DNA of 64,000 bases from Deltaproteobacteria bacterium (lineage in GTDB: Bacteria; Myxococcota_C; UBA6777), in NCBI GenBank assembly GCA_002731275.1, contig PCBK01000016.1:49872-113871 (forward strand), in the 5' to 3' direction. Position 1 is the first letter of the stretch. Each line of letters starts with the position of its first letter. Position numbers and translations under genes: made by a program. Below the pieces are notes generated by a model, which worked only from the letters and a program-made list of their open reading frames with translations, was not told the origin of the DNA and made no database searches. Positions 18,926 through 26,729 of the stretch are shown piece after piece.

Positions 18926-19406
18926 CTACCATTCCTTTGCGAACGGGCCATTTGATTTCTTTGAATGTGTCATAGGTGTATCTGATCTGTTAGCAAAGGG
19001 CAACGATTTTTGCTTGAACGGGGAGTGTCTGTCCACTTCTTGAGACTTTTGGCAAAAAACGCAGGTCTTCTTACCAGCCCAATGATTGCTTTTTCTGGAT
19101 AACTATTTCGTGTTTGTGAGACTTTACGTTGCAGTGTGAGCGTGGTGATGAGTCTTCGTGACTTTTGGTGCCTTTCGACTCACTTTTGTTGAAACTTTTT
19201 AACAGGTTTTGGTGTTCTTGGGAGAGGACTTTTGGTGTTCTTTGTATGCCAATCATCGTCGATATGATACAACGTGTGTGAGGAGCGAGTGTCTCTTGCT
19301 CACACAATGTATGTTCTCTTGTATTCGCTGAAAACCTGTACATATATCGATTCTTGTACCCTATAATGTGTTCTTGATTGAAACGTCTTTGATGGAGGTT
19401 CATGTC
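18926..19406. promoter_or_regulatory. Long upstream region of the giant repeat protein, with direct repeats and a promoter
   Basis: A 481-base gap. GACTTTTGG occurs at 19044, 19160 and 19227. The 13-mer TTTTGGTGTTCTT occurs at 19207 and 19230, 23 bases apart. TGTGTGAG (19275-19282) and CTCACACA (19299-19306) form an inverted repeat. A perfect TATAAT (19362-19367) with a weak TGTACA 19 bases upstream is the likely promoter, putting the transcript start near 19374. The spacing of repeats by about two helical turns suggests a regulator-binding region. Confidence 0.45.
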
Positions 19407-22400
19407 ATGCATGGACGAAATGTTTTGACCTGGTTATGGTCTCTCGCGTTGCTTGTGGGTGTCTTTGCGCCCGAGGCTGCATTTGCGCAGACATCGCAGG
19501 CAAATAACTGTACAAAACCGAATGTTCTTTTTGTGCTCAACTCTTCGCAAAATATGAACAACAACAACAAGTGGACGTTGTTGCGCACGGCGCTTGGCCA
19601 GACGGCACAGCAACTCAACGCAAACTCGCGCATGGGTTTGGTGATGTTTAACACCAGCGCCAGAGTGGTTGTGTCCATTCGTGACAATGCGTTCACGTCG
19701 ATCGTCCAACAGCTCGTGACTGCGAGGGCTACAGGTCAAGCCAACCACGTGCGGGCGATGACGACTGTTCGGAGCTACTTGAGCTCTGTCATTCGGGCGG
19801 ATCAGGTGACTGGGCGCACCAACATCGTCGTCCTTGTCACGGACGGGACTTCCAACGATGGCAACCCCAACTCGCTCATCTCAGCTCTGCAAAATCTCTC
19901 CGTGAATGGAACAACATACAACATCAAGACATATGTCCTTGGAACAGCGACAGGCGGCAATCTCGTTAGTTTGGCGCAGTGGGCTCAGGCTGGTGGGACT
20001 ACACGTCCATACCTCAACACACAAGCATCGACACTCTCTACAGAACTCAAAAAGAGCGAGCCGCAACCCAAGGCCGAAACCTGTGATGGTGCTGACGAGG
20101 ATTGTGACGGGGCGATCGACGAAAACCTGACCAGACCTTGTACTGGAACATGTGGAAGCGGAACGGAGACCTGTAACAACGGAAAATGGGAGAACTGTAA
20201 CGCGCAACCTGCTCCCGAAGTCTGCAACGCACGCGACGATGATTGCAACGGACAGGTCGATGATAATATCCCTCCTTCGAGTTGTCAGACTGCGTGTGGT
20301 ACAGGCACACAGACTTGTCAGGGGGGGCGCCTTGTTTGTAACGCACCCCAACCTGCTCCCGAAGTCTGTGATGGAAAAGATAACGACTGTGACGGTCAAA
20401 CAGACGAAAGTTGTCCTTGCACCGCAGGCCAAACACGTCCTTGCGGGACGGACACTGGTGAATGTCGCAAAGGTCAACAGGTCTGTTTGAATGGACAGTG
20501 GTCTACTACTTGTTCCGGCGCGATTGAAGCAAAAGCCGAATTGTGTGACGGAAAAGATAACGACTGCGATGGACAAACAGACGAGACTCTTACACGCCCA
20601 TGTGCCAATGGTTGTGGTAGTGGCACTGAGACTTGTAGCAATGGGGCGTGGGCAAATTGTACAGCGCCCACACCGACGACCGAGACGTGTGATGGCAAGG
20701 ACAATGACTGTGATGGTCAAATCGATGAAAACTGCTCTTGCACCAACGGCCAAAGGCGACCCTGTGGGACCAACATTGGTATCTGCCGAGCTGGAACACA
20801 GCTCTGTGCTGGTGGGCGATGGATTCCTACTTGCCTTGGACAAACCGCACCTCGCACCGAGACATGTAACGGTCAGGATGATGACTGTGATGGTTTGACT
20901 GACGAAAGTCTTCAGCGAAACTGTTCAACGGCATGTGGTAGTGGGATCGAGATTTGCCAAAATGGTAGCTTCGGGAATTGCTCTGCACCAACTCCGACAA
21001 CTGAAATTTGTAACGGCTCAGACGACGACTGTGATGGTCAAATCGATGAAGGCTGTTCCTGTAAAGATGGCGAGACCCGTGCGTGTGGTAGCAATATCGG
21101 CGCATGTAAAGCAGGCACGCAAGCCTGTGTTGGCGGGCAATGGTCTGCGATATGTACTGGCGAAGTCAAAGGCTCTTCTGAGATCTGCGATGGAAAAGAT
21201 AACGACTGTGACGGTCAAACGGATGAAAACCTGACGCAGTCTTGTGCAAATGGTTGTGGTGCTGGGACAGAGACCTGTCAAAATGGGAGCTGGGTCAACT
21301 GTACGGCTCCCACACCACAGAATGAAACCTGCAACGGTCGAGACGATGACTGTGACGGTGAAGTCGATGAAGGCTGTCGTTGTCCGACTGGCGCCACTCG
21401 TCCATGTGGCAGTAACATCGGTGAGTGTCGACGAGGCGTTCAACGTTGCGTCAACGGTCAGTGGAATACAACCTGTGAGGGAGAAATCGCCCCACAAACT
21501 GAGCTGTGTGACAGTCGAGATAATGACTGTGATGGCCAAACCGATGAAAGTCTCTCACGCGCCTGCTCAAACGGTTGCGGTAGTGGGACAGAGACCTGTC
21601 AAAATGGGAACTGGGTCAACTGTACAGCACCCAAGCCTGCTCCTGAACTTTGTAATGGTTCTGATGATGACTGTGATGGTCAAGTCGATGAAGGCTGCTC
21701 CTGTAAAGATGGTGACACCCGTGCATGTGGTACGGACACAGGCGAATGTGTACCTGGCGTTCAAAAGTGTGTGTCTGGTCAATGGTCTGGCACTTGTGAT
21801 GGTGAGGTGGCTTCGAAAGCCGAGACCTGTGATGGGTTGGATAACGATTGTGATGGCTTGACGGACGAAGGACTCAGCCGCGCGTGTGCAAACGCTTGTG
21901 GGAGTGGGACAGAGACCTGCCAAAATGGTAAGTGGGCGAATTGTACGGCTCCAACGCCTGCGACTGAGACGTGTAATGGTCGAGATGATGACTGTGACGG
22001 AGAAGTCGACGAAGGTTGTCGTTGTCGCCCCGGCGCTACGCGCTCATGTGGCAGTAACGTTGGTGAGTGTCGCTCCGGCACACAAGCCTGTGTTGGGGGA
22101 CAGTGGTCGACAACATGTACCGGTGAAACGGCTCCTTCCGCAGAGACCTGTGATGGAAAAGATAATGATTGTGACGGTTTGACCGATGAAAACATCGATC
22201 GTGCTTGCAAAACTGTCTGTGGAGTTGGGACAGAGACTTGTGTCAATGGTGTCTTCAGCGCTTGCTCTGCTCCCAAAGCCGAACCAGAAGTGTGCGATGG
22301 CAAAGATAACGATTGTGATGGAGCTGTCGATGAAACACTGACGCGCTCATGCGCTAACGCTTGTGGTCCTGGCTCTGAGACCTGTCAAAAAGGTACATGG

Positions 22401-25400
22401 GCTGGCTGTACTGCACCGACACCTGCGACTGAGACATGTGATGGGAAAGACAACGACTGCGACGGAACGGTCGATGAAGGCTGTTCTTGTACAACAGGTC
22501 AAGTCCGCGCATGTGGCAGCAGCACCGGCGAATGTAAAGCCGGTACACAAGCCTGCGTTGGTGGGCAATGGTCCGCGACGTGTACTGGCGAAACTGCACC
22601 CTCTGTCGAAACATGTGATGGGAAAGACAACGACTGTGATGGTCAAACAGATGAAAACCTGAACCGAGCTTGTAAAACCGCCTGTGGTAGTGGAAACGAG
22701 ACTTGTGTCAATGGTAGCTGGACCAACTGCACCGCACCCACTCCAGAACAAGAAGATTGTGATGGGAAAGATAACGACTGTGACGGTTCTATCGATGAGA
22801 ACCTCTCAAGAACTTGTTCAAGTGCTTGTGGTAGCGGGACAGAGACCTGTCAAAACGGAGCCTGGCAAAGTTGTAATGCACCACAGCCGGGATTCGAGCT
22901 TTGTAATGGTCGGGATGATGACTGTGATGGTCAGGTCGACGAAGGTTGTCGCTGTCGTCCTGGCGCGACGCGCCCATGTGGAAACAATGTTGGTGCGTGT
23001 AAAGCTGGTACACAACGTTGTGTCAATGGTCGTTGGGAAGCTGCCTGTAATGGTTCAGTGCAGCCTACAAGCGAAGACTGCAACGGACAAGACGATGACT
23101 GTGATGGTCAAACAGACGAAAACCTGAACCGAGCCTGTAAAACCGCTTGTGGGAATGGCACCGAGTCATGTGTCAATGGGAACTGGACCAACTGTACAGC
23201 ACCCAAGCCTGCCCAAGAGATTTGTAACGGTCAGGATGACGACTGTGACGGTCAAACAGACGAAACTCTCACTCGAAATTGTCAGACCGCATGTGGAAAT
23301 GGTACCGAGACGTGTTCTGGTGGACAGTGGGTGAATTGTTCTGCGAAACAGCCCATCAAAGAGATCTGTGATGGTACAGACAACGACTGTGATGGCGTTG
23401 TCGACGAAGAGTGTGCCTGTAAAGACGGTGATTCACGTGACTGCGCTTCGAACGTCGGCGAGTGTAAGGGGACACAAAATTGTGTAGGCGGGAAATGGGA
23501 TGACAAATGTGTCAACCAAGTCCCACCATCCCCTGAAGTCTGCGATGGTAAAGACAACGACTGTGATGGATTAACTGATGAAGGACTCGTTCGTGCGTGT
23601 AAAACAGCATGTGGAGCGGGCACTGAGACTTGTCTCAAAGGAGCATGGGCAAATTGTACAGCACCGACACCCGCCCCCGAGACATGTGATGGCAAGGATA
23701 ATGATTGTGATGGCCAAGTCGACGAAAACCTGACACGCTCTTGTTCAAACGCATGTGGAAACGGCACTGAGACTTGTACGGGCGGACAGTGGGTGAATTG
23801 TACGGCACCTCAACCTGCACAAGAGATCTGTGACGGCAAAGACAACGACTGTGACTCACAGGTCGATGAGGGTTGTATCTGTACACCTGGACAAACTCGT
23901 CAATGTGGTCCTTCGCAGGGTCTTTGTAAGCCTGGTGTTCAGAGATGTGTTGCGGGAGCCGACGGGCGCGGGCAGTGGTCCACTGTCTGTGAAGGCGTTG
24001 TCAATCCCTCCACCGAAGTCTGTGACGGTCAGGACAACGACTGTGATGGTGTCATCGATGAAGGCCTTCGACGCGAGTGTACAAACGCTTGTGGTCAAGG
24101 CCGTCAAGCTTGTATTGGTGGCAAGTGGGAGGCGTGTGTGACCGAACCGCCACCAGCCCCCGAAACTTGTGATGGAAAAGACAACGATTGTGACGGAACC
24201 ATCGATGAAGGTTGTCCTTGTGTCGCTGGTGAGACCAAACCTTGTGGACTCTCTACTGGAGCATGTAAGCCCGGTACACAAACCTGTGTCGGTGGAAAGT
24301 GGGATGATACATGTCAAGGTAGTACCGGACCCTCAGAAGAAGTCTGTGACGGCCTGGACAACGATTGTGATGGCCAAACGGATGAGAACCTGATTCGCGA
24401 ATGTACGACGGCTTGTGGAAAGGGTGGAGAGACGTGCCAGAAGGGCACATGGACAGGTTGTACCGCTCCACAACCCTCCACTGAGACATGTGATGGCCAA
24501 GACAACGATTGTAATGGTCAGATCGATGACAACGCGATTTGTCCAGCCGGCCAAGTCTGTCGAGCGTCGCTTTGTATCTCTTCTGAGATTGCTCCCGAAG
24601 TCACGCCGGATGGTGGTGAGACGATCCCTGAGACCACACCTGAAGGAGCGGATGTTTGTCAAAATGATAGCGATTGTCCGACAGGTAAGGTCTGCCGCGA
24701 AGGGAAGTGTTTTGATACTTGCCAAACGAATGTTGATTGTTCCGGTGGTCAGAGCTGTGTTGGTGGAGCTTGTATCGCAGGCTGCCAGATCAACAGCGAT
24801 TGTTCATCCGGTGAGGTGTGTCGTTGGGGAAGGTGTTTGAAGTCTTGCTCTGAAGACACACAGTGCGCAACAGGGGAGACCTGTAAACTCGGACAGTGCG
24901 TACCTGAGTGTGTGTCTGATGCTCACTGTGATCCAGGAAAGGTGTGTCGCGCAGGCTACTGCAAAACGGGCTGTCGCGCTGATCCAGACTGTGCGCAAGC
25001 AGATGAAGCTTGCTACGGAAACTCCTGTTCACGTAACTGCACGAAAGACGATGAGTGTGCGTCGGAAGGTGGCCATTGCTACAACGGACGTTGTCTGCCT
25101 ACGTGTAACCAAGCTTCTGATTGTCCTGCCGGTTACTCCTGTAATCTGGGGCGTTGTATCTCTTCCTGCCATCCTGATGTGGAGTCTCGCCAGTGTAGCA
25201 ACGATAAAACTTGCTCAGCAGGTACGTGTTCATTCTCTTGTGGGGAGAACGGTGCTTGTACAAATGATCAATCCTGTGTGGATAACGTGTGTCGGGCAAA
25301 TTGTCAGGACAACACATCCTGTAACAAGACTGAGGCTTGTTCGGCAGGTGCTTGTTTGTCTCGGTGTAGTATCACTGGAGATTGTCCCGATGGACATACG

Positions 25401-26015
25401 TGCTCAGATGGTGTGTGTCTCGCGAGCTGTGAGACTGACAGTCAGTGTCAATCCGAACAGGTCTGCCGCAATGGACGATGTGTGAAGGGTTGCCAAACAA
25501 CAACACCTGTCGACGCTGGAACGCAACCTGATCAACCTTCGACAAACACATGTACCGGAAGCAATGTCTGTACCGGCGATACATGTAATCTCTCATGTCA
25601 AAGCGCTGCACAGTGTGCGACAGGCTACGGATGTGGAGATGTCGGTGGACAGAAGATCTGTGTTCCTGTGTGTCGTGTGGATAATGATTGTCCAAGCACA
25701 TTCTACTGTAAACGTGGTCTGTGTGCGTCCGCCTGTAGCAGTGATGCCGATTGTGCTGGAGAAACATGTCAAAACGGACGTTGTGTGAAGACATGCCAAA
25801 GCAACGATGATTGTCCACAGCCCGAGGTTTGTGAGAACAACATCTGTGTGACGCCCAACCCATTACCCACGACAACCAACAAAGGGACTCCCAAGTTGGC
25901 AGGGGGTTGTGGTTGTAGCGCTGTCAAGGCATCTGACGCGACACTCTACACGATGTTCTTTTTCCTCTTTTTGTTGTGGCCTGTCTACAGAAGACGGATG
26001 CGCGACGGTGCTTGA
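19407..26015 (+). CDS. Giant cell-surface protein: vWA domain, 29 MopE-type repeats, Cys-rich repeats, MYXO-CTERM-like anchor
   Basis: 2202 residues. There is a signal peptide (cleavage near AFA-QTS, residue 27) and a von Willebrand A-like domain at about 36-215. About 29 copies of C(D/N)GxD(N/D)DCDGxxDE follow between residues 224 and 1708, in two alternating module types. One holds CGxGxETCxxGxWxxC; the other CxCxxGxxRxCGxxxGxCxxGxQ. Residues 1748-2148 hold about 20 short DCxxGxxCxxGxC units. The C-terminus has GGCGCS, a hydrophobic helix and YRRRMRDGA, as in MYXO-CTERM sorting tails. The vWA metal site reads NSSQNM instead of DxSxS, so its metal binding may be lost. ATG 19407 has GGAGG eight bases upstream. 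Probably a long, disulfide-rich, Ca2+-binding surface fibre or adhesin. Confidence 0.9.
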   Translation: MHGRNVLTWLWSLALLVGVFAPEAAFAQTSQANNCTKPNVLFVLNSSQNMNNNNKWTLLRTALGQTAQQLNANSRMGLVMFNTSARVVVSIRDNAFTSIVQQLVTARATGQANHVRAMTTVRSYLSSVIRADQVTGRTNIVVLVTDGTSNDGNPNSLISALQNLSVNGTTYNIKTYVLGTATGGNLVSLAQWAQAGGTTRPYLNTQASTLSTELKKSEPQPKAETCDGADEDCDGAIDENLTRPCTGTCGSGTETCNNGKWENCNAQPAPEVCNARDDDCNGQVDDNIPPSSCQTACGTGTQTCQGGRLVCNAPQPAPEVCDGKDNDCDGQTDESCPCTAGQTRPCGTDTGECRKGQQVCLNGQWSTTCSGAIEAKAELCDGKDNDCDGQTDETLTRPCANGCGSGTETCSNGAWANCTAPTPTTETCDGKDNDCDGQIDENCSCTNGQRRPCGTNIGICRAGTQLCAGGRWIPTCLGQTAPRTETCNGQDDDCDGLTDESLQRNCSTACGSGIEICQNGSFGNCSAPTPTTEICNGSDDDCDGQIDEGCSCKDGETRACGSNIGACKAGTQACVGGQWSAICTGEVKGSSEICDGKDNDCDGQTDENLTQSCANGCGAGTETCQNGSWVNCTAPTPQNETCNGRDDDCDGEVDEGCRCPTGATRPCGSNIGECRRGVQRCVNGQWNTTCEGEIAPQTELCDSRDNDCDGQTDESLSRACSNGCGSGTETCQNGNWVNCTAPKPAPELCNGSDDDCDGQVDEGCSCKDGDTRACGTDTGECVPGVQKCVSGQWSGTCDGEVASKAETCDGLDNDCDGLTDEGLSRACANACGSGTETCQNGKWANCTAPTPATETCNGRDDDCDGEVDEGCRCRPGATRSCGSNVGECRSGTQACVGGQWSTTCTGETAPSAETCDGKDNDCDGLTDENIDRACKTVCGVGTETCVNGVFSACSAPKAEPEVCDGKDNDCDGAVDETLTRSCANACGPGSETCQKGTWAGCTAPTPATETCDGKDNDCDGTVDEGCSCTTGQVRACGSSTGECKAGTQACVGGQWSATCTGETAPSVETCDGKDNDCDGQTDENLNRACKTACGSGNETCVNGSWTNCTAPTPEQEDCDGKDNDCDGSIDENLSRTCSSACGSGTETCQNGAWQSCNAPQPGFELCNGRDDDCDGQVDEGCRCRPGATRPCGNNVGACKAGTQRCVNGRWEAACNGSVQPTSEDCNGQDDDCDGQTDENLNRACKTACGNGTESCVNGNWTNCTAPKPAQEICNGQDDDCDGQTDETLTRNCQTACGNGTETCSGGQWVNCSAKQPIKEICDGTDNDCDGVVDEECACKDGDSRDCASNVGECKGTQNCVGGKWDDKCVNQVPPSPEVCDGKDNDCDGLTDEGLVRACKTACGAGTETCLKGAWANCTAPTPAPETCDGKDNDCDGQVDENLTRSCSNACGNGTETCTGGQWVNCTAPQPAQEICDGKDNDCDSQVDEGCICTPGQTRQCGPSQGLCKPGVQRCVAGADGRGQWSTVCEGVVNPSTEVCDGQDNDCDGVIDEGLRRECTNACGQGRQACIGGKWEACVTEPPPAPETCDGKDNDCDGTIDEGCPCVAGETKPCGLSTGACKPGTQTCVGGKWDDTCQGSTGPSEEVCDGLDNDCDGQTDENLIRECTTACGKGGETCQKGTWTGCTAPQPSTETCDGQDNDCNGQIDDNAICPAGQVCRASLCISSEIAPEVTPDGGETIPETTPEGADVCQNDSDCPTGKVCREGKCFDTCQTNVDCSGGQSCVGGACIAGCQINSDCSSGEVCRWGRCLKSCSEDTQCATGETCKLGQCVPECVSDAHCDPGKVCRAGYCKTGCRADPDCAQADEACYGNSCSRNCTKDDECASEGGHCYNGRCLPTCNQASDCPAGYSCNLGRCISSCHPDVESRQCSNDKTCSAGTCSFSCGENGACTNDQSCVDNVCRANCQDNTSCNKTEACSAGACLSRCSITGDCPDGHTCSDGVCLASCETDSQCQSEQVCRNGRCVKGCQTTTPVDAGTQPDQPSTNTCTGSNVCTGDTCNLSCQSAAQCATGYGCGDVGGQKICVPVCRVDNDCPSTFYCKRGLCASACSSDADCAGETCQNGRCVKTCQSNDDCPQPEVCENNICVTPNPLPTTTNKGTPKLAGGCGCSAVKASDATLYTMFFFLFLLWPVYRRRMRDGA
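20083..24534 (+). repeat. Array of about 29 coding repeats (MopE-type)
   Basis: Recurrent cores of the form TGTGATGG(C)AAAGA(T/C)AACGA(C/T)TG encode CDGKDNDCDG. Spacing alternates because two module lengths, about 45 and 55 codons, interleave. Sequence identity between copies is high at the protein level with many synonymous differences, so the array has been kept by selection for some time. It is a recombination and assembly hazard. Confidence 0.85.
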
Positions 26016-26040
26016 CAACCTGTAAAGGACTTTCTACTTT
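26012..26040 (+). promoter_or_regulatory. Candidate promoter for the lipoprotein gene
   Basis: TTGACA (26012-26017) overlaps the stop codon of the giant gene. TACTTT follows after a 17-base spacer. The -35 is perfect and the -10 weak. It would place a transcript start about 75 bases before the ATG at 26125. Confidence 0.35.
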
Positions 26041-26124
26041 TGAATGGATCCGACGATTGTCCGTCCAAGATGGATGGAAGTCAGGTTGTCTCTACTCTAC
26101 TTTACCCCTTGAAGAGGTCATACA

Positions 26125-26568
26125 ATGGCGAAGCAAAGTCTTCTTTTAAGTCAAATCGTTGTGTTTGCGTGTGCGTGCTTGATGTTTGGTTGCAAGAGCA
26201 ACGCTGCGCCTGCCAAAAAAGATAAAAAACTCTACCAAATCAAGACAGACGCATTGACCGTAGCGAAAGGGAAGAAAGCCAACGCTGCGTTTCATATCGT
26301 TCTCAACAAAGGCGCAAAGGTCCACCCCAAAGCACCTTTCAAGTGTTCAGTGACCTCTACAAAGGGGTTGAAAGTGGCGAAAGGAACCCTTCGACACCCT
26401 GACACCAAAACATCGAAGGACAAGCGCGATGTCAAAGTCCCTGTTGGGGTCACTGCTGTTGGCGGAGGTCAACAAACCGTGAACATGGCATGTAGCTTCT
26501 TTATTTGTACTGCAAAAATCTGCGCACGTACCGAAGAGAAGGTCAAAATCGCTGCCAAAGTAAAGTAA
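26125..26568 (+). CDS. Small lipoprotein of unknown function
   Basis: 147 residues with a signal peptide ending in the lipobox LMFGC, so the mature protein is lipid-anchored at Cys23. The mature part is strongly basic (about 20% Lys) and predicted to be a single beta-sandwich: KKANAAFHIVLNKGAKVHPKAPFKCSV and VNMACSFFICTAKICARTEEKVKI. Two cysteines in CSFFICTAKIC could form disulfides. The region around VHPKAPFKC to AKICARTEE resembles substrate-free thiol-dioxygenase or DsbD alpha-like beta sandwiches, but this is only a fold impression. AAGAGG lies eight bases before the ATG. It follows the giant surface protein by 109 bases with its own possible promoter. Confidence 0.7.
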   Translation: MAKQSLLLSQIVVFACACLMFGCKSNAAPAKKDKKLYQIKTDALTVAKGKKANAAFHIVLNKGAKVHPKAPFKCSVTSTKGLKVAKGTLRHPDTKTSKDKRDVKVPVGVTAVGGGQQTVNMACSFFICTAKICARTEEKVKIAAKVK

Positions 26569-26729
26569 GCTTCTCGACATCCCACCCCAATCCCCCAAAC
26601 ACTCCGCTTTCTTAAAAATCTACCTCCCTCACTGTGACACTTCCCGACTTGGCAAGAATATGGTATGGAAAGTTCATATAACACCCATACATTTGCGATG
26701 CGTAAGTTTTGTTTCCTCAGGAGGTTCAT

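Noticed and set aside
19881..20843. Long minus-strand frames inside the giant repeat gene (also 21018-21539, 21779-22303, 23282-23767)
   Set aside because: They arise from the repeated Cys/Asp/Gly codons read backwards and give repetitive Thr/Ser/Val or Ser/Gln/Pro polypeptides with no starts supported by ribosome sites.
20083..24534. Regularly spaced repeats that could suggest a CRISPR array
   Set aside because: The repeats are in frame, encode CDGKDNDCDG and vary synonymously, with no constant repeat and unique spacers of fixed length.
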